Part shown: piece by piece, positions 13,500 through 28,000 of the stretch
Position numbering within the stretch: the first letter of the stretch is position 1
How the letters are laid out: every line of letters starts with the position of its first letter
Source: Certhia americana
Taxonomy: Eukaryota; Chordata; Aves; Passeriformes; Certhiidae
Direction of reading: 5' to 3'
DNA: 64,000 nt
Assembly (NCBI GenBank): GCA_018697195.1
Contig: CM031878.1
Coordinates: 7,427,293 to 7,491,292 of the forward strand
The notes under the pieces: generated by a model
Databases searched by the model: none
What the model was told of the DNA's origin: nothing
Seen by the model: the letters and a program-made list of their open reading frames with translations, nothing else
Made by a program: the position numbers and the translations under genes

Positions 13500-16400
13500 A
13501 ACAATGTGTGGCATCTTAATCACACATTTATTAATACCAAACATCTTTGTTTACAACTATGTCCAGCACCTTATACCCCAATACTCACATAAACATTTTG
13601 GTTACCGCTCTGTATTTCCATTGCACAGGTGGGTATCCAATTGCATTAGCACACCATTTTTTAACTCCAGACATGAAAAGTACAGCCAGTAGAAGAGGAG
13701 CTTGTACTGTGGCTTGTGCAGAGCCAAGATGTGTCTCACAGAAGTGTGGCTGTGAGGAGACCACAGATGCTGAAGTTGCATCCTCCCATCACTTCAGTTT
13801 AATTCCTCACTGTCTCTATTCCCTGACATTTCCAGCAACTGCTGCATAGCTTTTCCTGAGGCTTTACATTTCTTCTGAAATTAATATAATTTCCCAAGGG
13901 CTTTCAGAACTAGCTTAGGTCTTGCACCAGCCACACAGTTTTCAGGAGGCAATTATCACAGTGAAGGAGTCTTAAGGGAGAAGAATGCAGCCCACTAACA
14001 AGCAGCAATCAGGGCTTCTCACTGAGCCCCTGTCAGGAGGAACTCCTGCTCCTTCTGTCAGTGTGACCCCTTGAGACTCCTATCTGCAGGCAATGGACAA
14101 AAAGAAGAGTTTGGAAAATCACTTTTCAGTCACATCCCCACAGAGAGTATGAACTATTAGAGGCAGGTGAACACAGTCTATGACAGTGACTTGAGTCAAG
14201 ACCTCAACTATTCAGGCAAGACTATTACTGCTAACACAAAGCATTCCCCCTTCCACCATAACCAACTGCCAGGCTGACAAGTCTGATATTCACCCACAAA
14301 TTGTGACATTTGCTCGCATAATGTTTTTGCATTTCCTCCATCAATGGCACAGTTCTGCTGGCATGCTGCTTTTTCCTTGAAAGAGGAGAGATAAGGCTTT
14401 TCTGGGAGCATAGGCTGCTTTATTATCTGATTGCCTCCTCAAAGCTGTGGTGCTCATTTGCCCAAAGATACCGAGCAGCAGCTGCACTTCCTGGAGGGAA
14501 AGAATAAAGTTAGGACCACACCACTCCTCACATGCACAAGCATCCCAGTGCTTACTGCTGGGACCACAACTGCATTGACTGGCTCTCAAATCCAGGACCC
14601 AGCTCTGAGAAGCCACTGCAGCTGGCTGTGCTGATTCACAGATGCTGCTGGCACAGCAAAAGGAGGGAGCTGAAGCATCTCATGTCATACTCAGGATGAC
14701 TGTCACAAAAACACCACTTGTGGAAAAAAAAAGAAAAAAAAAGAAAAAAAAAAAAAAAGACTTTGTAAGCAGGAATCTCCTGTTTAAGTCTATGACGTGA
14801 GTAAGAGGCAACATGGCTCTGTCATGTGCAAACTCATCCCTGCTTAAGAAGCAGGAGTCTAAATGTTACCTGACCAAGCTTTGTATTTTATATGCAAACA
14901 ATTGCGTGGTCCAAACATCTCCTATTTTTTCTGATAAACCTTCCTCAGTTGGGGAAATGGAGGGAAGAAAATTTCAAGGTCTAGACCAAGTGTCTTTGAC
15001 ACAAATGCATTACAGTAGCTCCCTTGTACAATTGTTTCTAGCTGGAGAAACTTTTTATTTCTGTTCAGATCTTTCTACCTGAATGTGTTGCACCAGCAGT
15101 GAAGACTAAGAAATGCAAGTCATTAATATGGTTCCCCTTGTTTTCCGAAGAAAGAATTTTAAGGGAGGAGGGGCAACACTTCACTGCAGAATTACCGGAG
15201 TGACACTATACTTACATTGGAATGAAAACGGTAGTCTTACTTAAGCCCTGACAAGATACCAGGATCTAAGAGCAGCAAAAAAGCCTCACCAGGATGGGGG
15301 AAGCTGCTTTCATCCCAGCCAGTGTGAGAACCATCTGTTAAGAGATTCACTTACGTTGTTGGAGTAACAATGCCACAGCTGTTCTCCACGAATTAAAAAG
15401 AAAGCCAAATCCAAAAGAATTGTGTGTGTATTTCAGAAGGCAGTTAAAGAGACTCTATTCCTTTTTATGGCATTTCAAAACTATACAAGGAGGGAGATGC
15501 CACTGGCAAATCCCTGTTTTTCTCTGGAGAAAACAGGAAAGCACATCACTTTAACCCAAACCTCACCATTGGTCTTCTAAATTTCACAACCCAAGGAATT
15601 TCAGTTAATACACATTCTATCCGGTAACAGATAATTTGAGACGTGTATGAGGGTATTGATCCCTGTGTGCTAAGTGTACCTCCCAAACAAACTACAAATC
15701 CATTCGGTACTGAACACCCTGCAATCAGAGGTGGAAGTAAGCAAAACAAAGCATAAGGTTCTTCAACCTCCTCCCAGTAAAAGAAGCACTGACTTAGAGC
15801 TCTTCTTTTAGCCAAGTGACAGCTCCTCTATCGCTTCTGTTTATTTTAGTGATTAGGACCAGCCTCATGCAAACTGGCATCCATTTAAATCTTGTATGAG
15901 GACAAGACGCTAGTTTTAAAAATGTACTGTGCCCAAGCCAAATAACATTCCTGAAGACCCCACTCAAACCATCTCCAGTAGCATTGGAAATGCCCCTGGC
16001 TCCCAGCACAGTGAGCAGGTGAAGAGTCTGTATTCAGACCACTGGCTCCAGATGTCAATCTCATCCAGTGTGATGACTTCTTTACAGCAGTCAGGACATG
16101 ACAGATTTAGGCAGAGATTACTGTGAATCATTATCTGCTGTCTGCCTGAATGCACGTGGTCCTGATCCTAACTTGCTCCTTTTCTCCTGTGTCAGCTGTG
16201 ACTTTCCCACTGTTGTTTCTGCACGAACACTGCGATGAACCAGTGATGGCCAAAGGTTTGCCCCACAGTCTTTAATTGTAATTGGTACAGTCAGCAAAGC
16301 ATATTCATAAAGCAGCAACCTGGACCATCAGAATGCTACTCTGCATAAGGAAAGAGCTTAATATCCAAGCACAAATTGTGGTACACTAAAATGCTAAATT

Positions 16401-19400
16401 ATAATTACTATTTTTCTTTCCTGTACAGAAATCTAATTTTTTTTTTCTGCCTTGCAGATATCAAAAGCATGGCCAAGACTAATTAATGTAGCCCTCTCAG
16501 GAACACTTCTGAATAGATATTGGTAAGGCATAGATGAATTACTCTCCCTTGAAACCAGACTAATGTGGAAAAGTCTGGAAATGTTAGAAAATAAAAACCA
16601 TGAAAGCATGTAATAATTAATTTTAAAAAAGCCCAAACCTAAACTATTCTGCTTTTAAGAAACTGTCCTCTCAACTTCATGGACTTACAGAATGTTACTG
16701 GATATCCTGGCTGTGCAGCACCATAAACTGTAAAGATCAGGTCTACTGCTCCAGGCTAATGGTGCAATTTTCTACAGGGTGGTTTTCATTTACAATTCAC
16801 TTATTGTAAGTCTTATTAGAAAGCCTAATTGAAGCCAAGAATGTTTTCAGGTTGTTCAAGGTATAATAAAGAACCAAACAGCTTAAAAAGGCAGCTTTAA
16901 CTTTATAATTAGAAACATTTGCTATTTCAGGTGGCTTCTCCCTAGCATGTTTATAAGTTTCCCAATATACCTTTCAGCATGTTGCAAAAATAAATTACGA
17001 CAACCACAGAGTGACTCATAGATACAATAAGAAAAGGGGGAGAGGAGTCTGGATAAATATGAGACCCAGAGCATCTGTATGTTCATAAGCAAAGTCTCTT
17101 CTAGTAGAAATAAAGACAGACAAGGAACATCTGCAGTTGATTCCCAGAAGGCCCATTGAACACAAGGCAACAATGGCAATTGGACCCCATTTCCCCACAC
17201 ATGAGATAAGAATAGTTTATCTGTCCATGCCAGAAAAATGCTGTGTATTGGCAGCCAGCAATCCCAGTGTAACCTGGTAGCTACTACCTACTGCAATAGC
17301 CAGAGATGCTTCTCCAGCCACTCCATGACCCCAGTTAATACTGACACTCCAGACCCTCCAGTGCTGCTGGCAGCAACCCAGCCTCTTTTAGAAGTCACTG
17401 TCTGCAGTGATGGGGACAAGGCAGGGCCATCCTGCAGAACCCAACATGTGAAACAAGAAGTCCACCATGATGGGGGACAGCCAACACTGCTCCTTTGCTG
17501 CTAGTTTGGGGAGACCAAGAGCAAAATTAGTAGAAGGCATGTCTAATAATAATTTATTTTTTTTTTTAATATGGGCTCTGGTATGGCAGAATTCAGCCTT
17601 GATGAAAATTTGTGGTTTTCTGGTCAAAGAGTATTCTAATGACTCTTGGTTATTATCTTTGCTGAACCGGAAACAAATGTTTTCTACTGTCTCACCAGCT
17701 CTCCAACTCCCTAATTTGTCTCCTTGAAGGAGGACTATGAAAACAATATTAGACAAGACACAGAAAATAGCACCTTAAATTTAAAAGGCCGTGAATCAGT
17801 TGTCCAAGATTGGTGGAAGGGTCATAAACAGTTAAATGAAAAGATGAATTTTCTCTAACTTCCAAGAATTTAAGAGCTAACCCTTTCCTACTGCTGTCCC
17901 TAAAAGTGGATATTAAAGAGCAGTGCTGAGCAGCAAATATTTTTGATTGCTTTATCTTCTGCCCCATATCACTGCAAGCTATTTTTTCTGTAAAATGTAC
18001 GAAGTTATAACTGCCATTGCAGAATATACGAGTAAACATCAAATATCAAGACTTCTAAAGACTCACTCCCTCCTTCCCTGCTAGCATGTCTGCATGTTGC
18101 TTCAATCATCCTAATGACATGGATGATACAGATAAACTCTCTGGAAGGACATTTTCCACAAATACCCTGTTAACAGCCACAAAAAGGAGGTCAGGAATCT
18201 ACTTTAAAAAAGAAAGCAGAGCTGGACATAAACACAAGATCAGATACCACCTCTTCTGAGTAGTTCTGTGTGTGGCTGCTGAATCCTCCTGCTACACTGC
18301 TGCAACCCCTGACCTCCTGTCCACCACAAATGCTGCTCTGCATGCAGCACATCTGCATGGGATATCCTGGTCAGGCTACATACAGGCTCAATGAGGAGGA
18401 CATCGCTTGGGGATGGGGTGGGGTGTGTTCCTTCCCTTTCCATGATATTTTTTGGTATTCTGTATAAGTAGATACATTGCTGACAGTTGTTTTTTTCTGT
18501 TTTCTGATTTTATCACTACAGAGATTTCCACGCTTAAGACACGACACAGGACTGCAGACCATTCTCTGCTTGTAGTGCACTGAAAAACCTGAGGAAAAAC
18601 CGTTTCTTTCACTGGAATTGCTAGAACTTTACATTTAATGCACTTCTGTAGCCTACACAGCCTTGTTGAAGGCTCTCACTCCTGCCAAAGCAAAGAGTAA
18701 GAAGAGAATGTAGTACCTAAGTTTAAGCTCTTTGCTTTGAATAAATAACAATATGAACATCTCTATACAATCAATATTTAAAAGATATGTTTGCATTTAA
18801 CATCTTTTACATTATTCCCATTAGGATGCTTATTTAAACCAATAGAATATTGCAGAGATCATGGAAACCAGCTATCTTGACACTTACACCAAAAAAGTGA
18901 GAAATTCTGAATCCTAAAACTGTACTAAAAACATTTACTAAAAAGAAGAAAGAAAAATTCTGACTTTGCAACCTGATAAAATATTGGGTGTAGCCTAATA
19001 AAGCAAGCTACGAGTTGGACATTTTGATAAATTCTGCCACTGTTAATCAATTTAACAAGAGATTAAAATTAAACTTCTTACGAGTTTCAACATAAGCAAC
19101 AGAAGCTATCAGACTATTAGTGCCTCCCCCACTAAACAGGCCATGGCAGATGGAGAGGCTGGAGAAAAAGCAAAGATGGCCAGAGATTCTGCATGGAGCA
19201 GCGCTGTCAGCTCTCCCTCCTGTGGTGTCCGTGTCTGCAGCGCTCCCTGGATGTAGGGCATTCCAGAACACAGGAATTAAAGCCTTGCCAGGGGTTTAAG
19301 AAATGAATCTTTTATCTGTGATAACATTCTCTCTTGGTATAACATGAACTAGCTGTGTGATGAAATGATGCCTTGCTGTGCTTGTATCTGCTCTAGCTCA

Positions 19401-21600
19401 ACTCTGCTGACAGCAGGCACTCGTAGTGAGTGCAGAGCACCAACATCCACCTGCAGAACAGAGGAGCCTAAAGCTCACCTTAGGCTATCACTACACAATA
19501 GTCATATACAGAACAGCAACTGAGTGACTATACATCCATTATCTCTGGCGTGTAAATGACTAATTAGCATCTCTCCAGTAATATTCTGTAGAGAAGACTT
19601 GGTTTATTACAAACAGACAGCACAATTGGTTCTCAGTACTTAAACTCACTTGAACCTAACAAGTTTCTTCTGTGTAATTTGCTAGCTATGACAGTTTTAA
19701 AGAGTTCTCCATCTCTGCCACATAAATTGCCTCTGCAGGCAAAGGATCAGCCACATGTCCTAGGATCAGTACTTCTGCTCTCAAGTCGTTTATTGTATAC
19801 AGCTGTTAGGTTAAAACCTCTCTGCAAGATTCCCTGAAGCTGGAGCAGATTTTCTTTGGAGTTAGTTTCTTCAGTAGTTAGTGTTGCCTTGCATTACACA
19901 ACACACTGGACCATTTTATGCCTGCAGTGCTGTTGTTCTCCTTTTCATCCAAGGCTCCAACAATTTTCCCATCTCCAGACTGGATATGGTGCTGCATCCT
20001 AACACCATTAGCTTCCAGCTAACCAGCAAAATGAAAGTGAGGGTTTTATGAGGTTATTATTCAGGTTCTTCCTGAATTATCTCTAAGCCTGACTTTTTAA
20101 AAGTCAATGAAAAATAGTTGCAGATAACATGGTTGCTAGCAGACTCCAGCAGATAACTTTGAATAGCTAAAATCATGTAACTGAGCCTTTGGAAAGTTTT
20201 AGGGACATAATAATACCCTGGCCACAATGATAGGCAACAGACACCTAGTTATCTCAACAGCAGCAGTTAACAGAAGTTTACAGATAATAAATTAAAAAAA
20301 AATAAATTCTTTCAAGCTAAGAGTATCTTTAATTTGATTCCCAGGCTTAAGGTAGAGAATAAGAAATGCAGGGAAAAGAAATGGAAATTCTAGAGAAATG
20401 CTTCTAATTTTAGAACCAACCACATGCTGTTTGCTGGCAGCTAGTGAGTGACCTTTGCATTATTCTCAGCTAGCAGGAAATTCCAATCTACATTAATAAG
20501 CAGAATATTGTTCACTCTTCCAACAGTGTTTGCTTTAAAGGCTTCCTTGCACATTTAGACTTCAGTCATTTTCTAGGCACTTCTTCACACTGTCTGCTCC
20601 TCTCAGTGCATCCAAATCAATGCAGTGGTTTGCAACAGTGGGTAACCACCATGTGGCTGCTATCTCAAATGCAGTACTCTACTTAGAAAGTTTTAAATGG
20701 GAATGGAGACGGAGTGATCTTTCACCCTTCGCAGCTATTCTGCAACAGGCATTTCCAGATGGTCACCGCTACGAGACATTTAATTTTAATCAGGGATTCA
20801 CCCCCAATTTTCTGAGACTATTTCATGAATAGCAATGAATGATTTCATGTATGATTAGATGAAGACAAATGGGGTGCCATTTGTTGCAGACATACAGTTC
20901 TCATTAAACTCAATAATGGCTGTACACAGACGTGACTGGATTTCCAGATTTTGACTGCAACTTGCTAAGTATGAAAAAGTATGTTTTCACTACAGCCAAG
21001 CATTTAAAAAGGAAGCTGTAGCAGAGTGACAAATCACTGTCTTTAAAGTACAACTGGAAGGAGGTCCTAAATTGACATTATAGAAATGTTCTTCTGGTTG
21101 ATTTCTGTACTGCAGAACGCCTGTCTGTGTGAGGTTCCAGAGTGTTCTCCACTTGAGTAGAGAAGTCCACTCCATCTAACTGGAAGTGATGGCAATGATC
21201 CTGACCATGCAGCGCCTTCTCCCTGCTTTGCCCTCACACCCACAGCATGCTGCTGTTTCCAAGAGTAGCTGCATTTCTGCAGCAGGGAAAGTAGGTGTCA
21301 CAAGGTGGAATTTAGCACAGCATCCAGTAACTTAATGGCTTTCTAGCACATAGCAAGGGAACATAATCTGGATGCTGGAAAGCCAGTCCAAGTCACATGA
21401 AAGCACTTCCATCTGACAACGGACCCAGGCTCATGTTTTGATTACAAGCATGAACTCTTCATCTTATTTGGGAATATTGTCATCTTTCATACTCTGGCTA
21501 CCCCTCCTCCAAGAATAGGCTGGTGATTGCAAATGGCCCATTCCTCTCTGTCCTGCTGCACCTCTGCCAGCTGCTGACTCACAGTGAGGGAGCATCCTTT
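13500..21600. other. Intronic stretch without recognised genes or repeats
   Basis: Ordinary intron of FAM219A. An A-rich tract is at 14.72 kb. Scattered homeodomain-type AT motifs occur near 19.55 and 20.45 kb (see findings). Nothing else can be supported. Confidence 0.6.
14723..14760 (+). repeat. A-rich low-complexity tract
   Basis: Runs of A interrupted by single G residues at regular spacing. No retrotransposed body is evident on its 5' side. Confidence 0.85.
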
Positions 21601-21624
21601 TGCTGGCTAAGAAGGATCACCATC

Positions 21625-22040
21625 TGGCCCAGGTTTGTAGAGACCTCATGAAGTCACCTGGTCCAATTTCCCCTTCTCAAAAAAGGCCACCTAAAGCTGG
21701 ATGCCCAGGACTGTGATGAGATGGCTTTTGAATATCCTTAGGCATGGAGACTCCACCTGTGTGGGACCACGCTCCACAAGAGAAAAGCACATTTCTGTTG
21801 CTGCCCCACTACCTGTATTCATCTCCCATGGCAAATTTTGGCAGGCAAGCAAGTCGTGGCTCTGCTACCCTAAAATGTGGAGACCTTCCTTAAAGAGGTC
21901 ACCAGTGAAAATTCCTGCAGTAGTGTTGAGTACAGGAACTCTGGCTTACATTAGGTCTGAGGCATTCAAGTCCCATAAGTATAGACTCTTCCTTCTTTCT
22001 AGTAAGAAGACATTGAACCAGCTAGGGAAAACAGCCAATT
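21625..22040 (-). mobile_element. Old CR1-like fragment, antisense
   Basis: The plus strand reads AGACCTCATGAAGTCACCTG, then GTCCAATTTCC, CTGGATGCCCAGGACTGTG and TTAGGCATGGAGACTCCAC, matching the layout of antisense CR1-family tails with high divergence. The right boundary is uncertain; 21,625-21,800 is the best part. Confidence 0.6.
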
Positions 22041-22049
22041 AAACATTTC

Positions 22050-25000
22050 CCTGCAGGTCATAACCATAGCTAGAAATTCTTAATTAACAAGTTAAGACTC
22101 ATTTATGAGGCTTATTAACATTTTCAGGACTGGTATACTCAGCCTGCCAACCAGAAAATAGTCTGAAACACCATATGGGAGTCACCAGATTTCCCTTTTG
22201 TATTTGTCTCAGTTCATATACAGCAAGTTTCAGAAGGAAGCATCTAACCTGCTGAAAGTGTATTTATATGAGAGTTTGGGTTTTGGGTTTTTTTAAATAA
22301 TTAAAAGAGCTTTTAAAGCTGTAGTTTATAATTGGTTTTGGAAACTATGACAAGGTATTTACTGTCCAAGACAGTGATTTGAAGGTTTTGACTCATTTAA
22401 GGATCAGTGGCTGATCATCAAAACGAAAGAGCAACTGGATTAAAAAACCAGACTTGTCAATTTGTCAGTTCATTTCTTGAGATTAACTAGGTGCCTTAAT
22501 GTTGTAAGGCACTGATGAAGTACAATGCAGTTTTTTACCCTGCTGTCCTCTGGTTTAAATTGTAGACTCTATGAGCTGTTGCTTATGTAAGCAAACACAA
22601 AAAGAAACAGCAAGCCAGAACGCAGTCCCTAACACAGAGATGACCACATCTACCAGAAGAGCAAATTTTTCACGTGAAAGCATTGAAGCCCTGAACCCTT
22701 TGCTTCCACATGTGAGGTAATGCAGCACTGTCCTCTGTCTGCAGACAGACAGGACTTTGATGGCATCTTGAGCTCTGCCCACCAGTAAGCATAGCGAGAA
22801 CAGATGTTCTGGGTACTTCTGTAGAGCGGAGAAAAGAAGTGTGGGCAGTAAAAATTAACAACACCAGCTCTGCTTTACTCAGCAATTTTGGAACAGTCTG
22901 AATAGCAGCTATCAGCTATTGAAAAAGACAGATCAAAAAAAATGGTTGGGGAAAAAGACAATGGAAATTCTCTCTTGTTCACAACCCAAACAACATGGCT
23001 TCAAAGATACAATGCTCCTTCTGTCTGGGAATAAAACCAACTAGAAGATCCAACCCAGATGTCTTATTTTCTGTTGACACTGACTAAATGGAGCTCCACC
23101 ATACTAAAGAGCAAGATCTCTTCAGCAGGAATCATAACATATTTTAATTCCAGCATGACCCATGGCAGACAATGAAATGTCTCTCCCCTACTCTTTAGTT
23201 CCAGTTCTGAGATATCAGATGCATAAGTATGTTTCATGAGCTTTATATGAACTCCAAAACTCCTCTGCTACGCCACCTCTCCATAACTCTCCCACACAGA
23301 AATCCTGTGTCCAAGTGGTCTTGTGCCTTTTTTTTTTTTTTTCAAAGACACCAGGTGTGCAATATTGGAGAAAGGGGAGAAATGGAGTTCAGAGCATGCT
23401 CTGTTGGCCTCAAGCACCTCACCTCCTGTCCTCTCCGCTTCCCACCAACCTCAGCCAGCTCAGAAAATGCTGCTTCATTCTGGCTATGCACAGTCAGTAA
23501 GAAGGACCCCAGGAGGATGAAGGTTTATAGATTGCAATGACTTACATTTCATAGCTCCATCTGACCAGAATGAAATGAGCTTCCCCTGCACTACAGTGTT
23601 ACAGAGGGTAGTTCTGATATTAAAGATAATGGGATAGAAGCCACATCCACCAAGACCCTTCGTTCTCTGTTTGACTGAAACAAGCAATTACTGGTTAGCA
23701 AAACCACCCCCAGAACTGCAAGCTGGTGACAGAAATAGGAGAGGTGCCCTAAGCTGTGCAGAGAGAACAGCTTGTATCCACAGGGATAAGCAGAGCGCAG
23801 TGAACTGCCTTCCCCGAGGTGGCCGAGCCAACAAAGCTCAGCTTGCCAGGACTCAATCTGTAAGTGCTGTGTGGTGGAATGACCCTTTTTAGTCCATAGC
23901 ATCACCCTCTCTGCTGACTGTCGGCATCTGTCCCACCCCTAATTTGGCTACTGCTTTCAGAGTCTCTCCACAGGCCGGAAATGTTTAGGACTTCCTTGTC
24001 ATCCACCACAGGAGAACATGTTTGCACCAAGTTCTCGGGGCGTGAAACACACTGAGATCATTACCCAGCCCTGCTGTGAGAGGCAGATGGTTTGCACTGA
24101 ATCTGGCTGGTAGGCTGCTAGTCACACCCATCCCTGCCCATGCCAGGTGAGGGGCCTGAGGAGGGACTGCTGGCAAAGCCAGGCTGCCACAGCACCGCTC
24201 TCCCATGGAACGTACACACAGAGGCAAGGACAGGGGACAGACCTGTGTGCACGGGCACAGTCACTGACCTTTGCAGCAGAACATCAGAGCTGCAGAGGTG
24301 AATGAATGTTTATTTTGATTTAGATGTTGAAATTAATTCATGCAAGGAAAAGAAGGAACTCTGCTAATGACAATGGAGTACAGCAGGATGTGAGTGGCTG
24401 TATTCTGTGACAATGTGGCAATAGTTGACTCATTTAAAAGGTCTGAAACACTAGAGCAGGTTTCTCCAGTACTGTTCTTCTCTTAAACACTTCTTCCATT
24501 CCATCCAAGTCTGTGTGAGAGAGGGAAGAGCCAGTATTATTGTAACTGAGCAATTTAATCTGTTGCTTAGATTTTAACTCACCTTCCACCTGAAAGAAAT
24601 CACAACCTATAATTAAAAAAAGAAACAAACCAGTCCTCAAAAAGACTAGAAGAAGACCTTGACAACCATTATACAGAGAAACACTGGGCTACTGGGAACA
24701 ATAGGAGATGTATCAGAGAGCCTGGACAAAGAAATTGAAGCACAGGGTAGTAGGGATAGGCTTACAGCCTCAAAAACAAGATGAAATCTAACAACACATG
24801 ATGCTCTCACAGGGGCCTTTTCTGAATCATTTCATTCCATTCTGACTCCAAGTGCTGTACTACCCTGTGGTCAAAGTTCACCCTTTGTTAACATGCTTTG
24901 TGCCTTGCAAGTTATCTGGTGGTAGTTTGATGACACCTAACCACAGCACGAATTTTTCTCTAAAGATCAACTTCTTCTGATTTCCTTTCAAAATCTAACA

Positions 25001-28000
25001 GGCTGTTGCCTGACTAGGAAAACCAAAGAAACTTGGTTACATAAAGATTTGTTTACTTTCCCTTCAATACCCCTGCTAAAACACCACTGTCAGGAAGGAG
25101 ATAGCATTGCTCAGACCTGGAGTGCATGGACCAGTTTGCAAGCAGCTGCCATGCAAATCTCAGCCTGCCTGAATTCTGCTCATCCTTTCCACAGTGGGAA
25201 ACTCATTTGGGTCTTTTCTACTCTTAACACTGTGTTTTTTAGTGAAGCCTGAAATATGGCATGCTAACTATCTTTCAAAAAGAGCTATAAAATTGGCTTA
25301 TATCGGACAACAAAAACATATGTCAAGGAGAAATGGACAGATTAACTGTAACATAAGCCTCCTGTCCCTCTGCAACCAAACTGTGTCACGGAGGGAAGAT
25401 CTGCTCTTCAATCATTATCATGTGACACACTTCCATGTTTCCACATGCTGCTGAAAATATGTCTGTGTGCCATACAGGTGCTTCAAAGCAGTACTTACCC
25501 CACAGCAAAGTACCTAGGCAGCCATTCACCTGCATTTCAGTCAAGATGAGGGAAGTGTGTAAGAACATTTACCTCTAGAAAGCTGAACAATACTGAGGAA
25601 CTGAAACATTGTGTACTTTTGAACACATGCCTCAAAAGCTGGAAGGTATTAGTGAGAGGTTTCCCAGGGCCACCTTTTCTCACTCCCTCTCCATCATGCA
25701 TACGTCAAGACAACCTCTGTATTAAAGTCCTCTTCTACTCACCCTAAGCCATTAAAATGCAAGTTTTTAATTTCTAATTAGACTCATTAGATACAGATGT
25801 GCTTCTTTCAAGCGAAATCATGCATTTACAAGGGTCAGCTGACCAGTCCTCCATAGAGATTAAAGCATGGCTCTACGTTTGGAAATCAGTTCTAAAAATA
25901 TTGTTGCAGAATCCACAAATCTTAATGGCCTAAATCAAACACACTCCATTTAAGCCCTCTAGGAATATCTTCCTGGTGAGCTGTGTGCAATGTAACCCTG
26001 TGGCAGAATCCTTTTCCACTGAGCTGTTGAGTGCTTTTAAAGGGTCACAGCCATATTGTGGCAAACAGGGAACTGGCAGCATCAGAGATGCTGTGATTTG
26101 ACCTACATCACCTCAAGTTCTAGTGATGCTACATGAAGCAGGATGATGACCATCTAGGTCTGGATTGAGCTGCTCTCACAAAAAGAGCATCTTTCCACCA
26201 CGCAGGTGAGAGTTAACCCAGTCAGAAAACTAGAAGAACACCACCACCATGAGTCAGGACCCTTCTCTGCTTGAAATTTTGGGAAGCCAAACTCACTCTT
26301 TGTAGTTTGGAATTCCAGGTCTTTATGCCCAATACTCTTACTTATTTGCTCTGTACTACCCACTCAAAGTTTTTAATTCTTGCAGAGAAAACCCAGGAAG
26401 GCTTCGCCTCCTCAAATCAACTAGCCTTTGAATCATGGATCTGCTACTAGTAAAAATCTGCTGACTCCACAAGGGGCAGAGAGGCTCCTTGGAAAAACAT
26501 GCCTGCCCTATGCACAGCTGTGACCCTTTCCCCCCAGTACCACACAGGGCACTGTACTATGTCTGTGTGATGCAAAGAGAAGGATTTTCAGGCCTCAGAT
26601 TCCCCCCAAAATCCAGCCTACTCTACCAGTACTGCAGTAAACCAGGACTGAATAATTTTGTGGCTCAAGATTAGGATCAAAGCTATTGAATGAAGATACT
26701 ACAATCCAATGTAGACACTTCTACAACAATACAAAGATTGTTGGTCCATGGGCAGCTAATTCTAGAAGGAAAAGTTTACTCTCCTTTTAGAAGTGATTCC
26801 ACAAACAAGATACTATTTTATGGTAAGAAAAAACACAGCCATGTTGGAACAGTTGAGTATTTTGCAAAGAGCTTTATGAAACAGCAAGTAGTGCAAATAC
26901 ACATTTATTAATGAGAACAACAGAAACTCAATCAAGAGAACATGCTGAAATAGAACGCTCCATAAAGTTTTACAGAACAATAGACTGGAGACTAAGCTGT
27001 ACTGTACTGATCAGAAGAGCATGAAGGCACAAGGCTTCACCAGGGCAGAATGACCTGTTAAACAGAAATGGCAAGGGAAAACACATCTCTGTCCCTCTAG
27101 TATATTCTTTGCAGCACTGGTTTTCATTGCTTTGAATTGCAAGGTAAAGATAGAAGGATGAGTTTAAGTGATTTATACCCCTATTAACATCAGTGACTTA
27201 AAAATAAAATCAGCAAGCATGGAACATAAATTTAAGTCATTAACTTTCCATTTATGCATTAGTTTTTACTCTGATGACTGGTCTTTTTTCATTTTTCAGA
27301 CAAGGTTAACTTTCACTTTGCCACTAAATCTAGACTTATAGTTACTATTTTTGCTGCTGGTATCAGTCTGCAAAGAAAAGTAATCATCCACTGTTATGTT
27401 TATCCAGACTCTGGTATCACAATAACATGAATCTGATTTCCCGCCCCCCCAATTCCTACTCTGCTACTGAAACCATGGAATAGAAATTGGAGCTATACTG
27501 CACAAATACAACTTTTAAATGAGGAGCCTTAGAGAAAAACAATCCTTAAAAATCCAGTACATTTAAGATTCTAAATTCATTTTGAAGCAATGTGTTGCAA
27601 AATGGATCAAATTTCTGACCACAAATCAACAAGATCTCAGAACAAACACATCTCTGCCTCAGTCCTCTCTCACAGGTTGATCTTAAATAAAACCCCAACA
27701 AAACACAACTTTCTTCTCTCTTTTTCACTCAATTTCCCAATTGTGAAATTATTAAAAATAAACTGGAAAACTTTCTCATGCCCCTGAAGTGAATTACCAA
27801 AAAAGCTGAGTTAAATGAGGCACCAGGCATCCAGCTAGTGACTTGTCCAGTTTGCTAGTTGGACCATGAAAGGTGGATATCCACAGTTCTCTGAATGTTT
27901 TCTTTATAACAGTAGAAATTTTCTTTCACACAGCTTGAAATATTTGTCTCAAATCTTTAAAAATCTTCAGCTGATCACATGTTTAAAACTGAATTCAATT

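Noticed and set aside
14390..14495. Good acceptor (TTTATTCTTTCCCTCCAG) with an open frame on the minus strand
   Set aside because: No matching donor follows and the alternative frames stop quickly.
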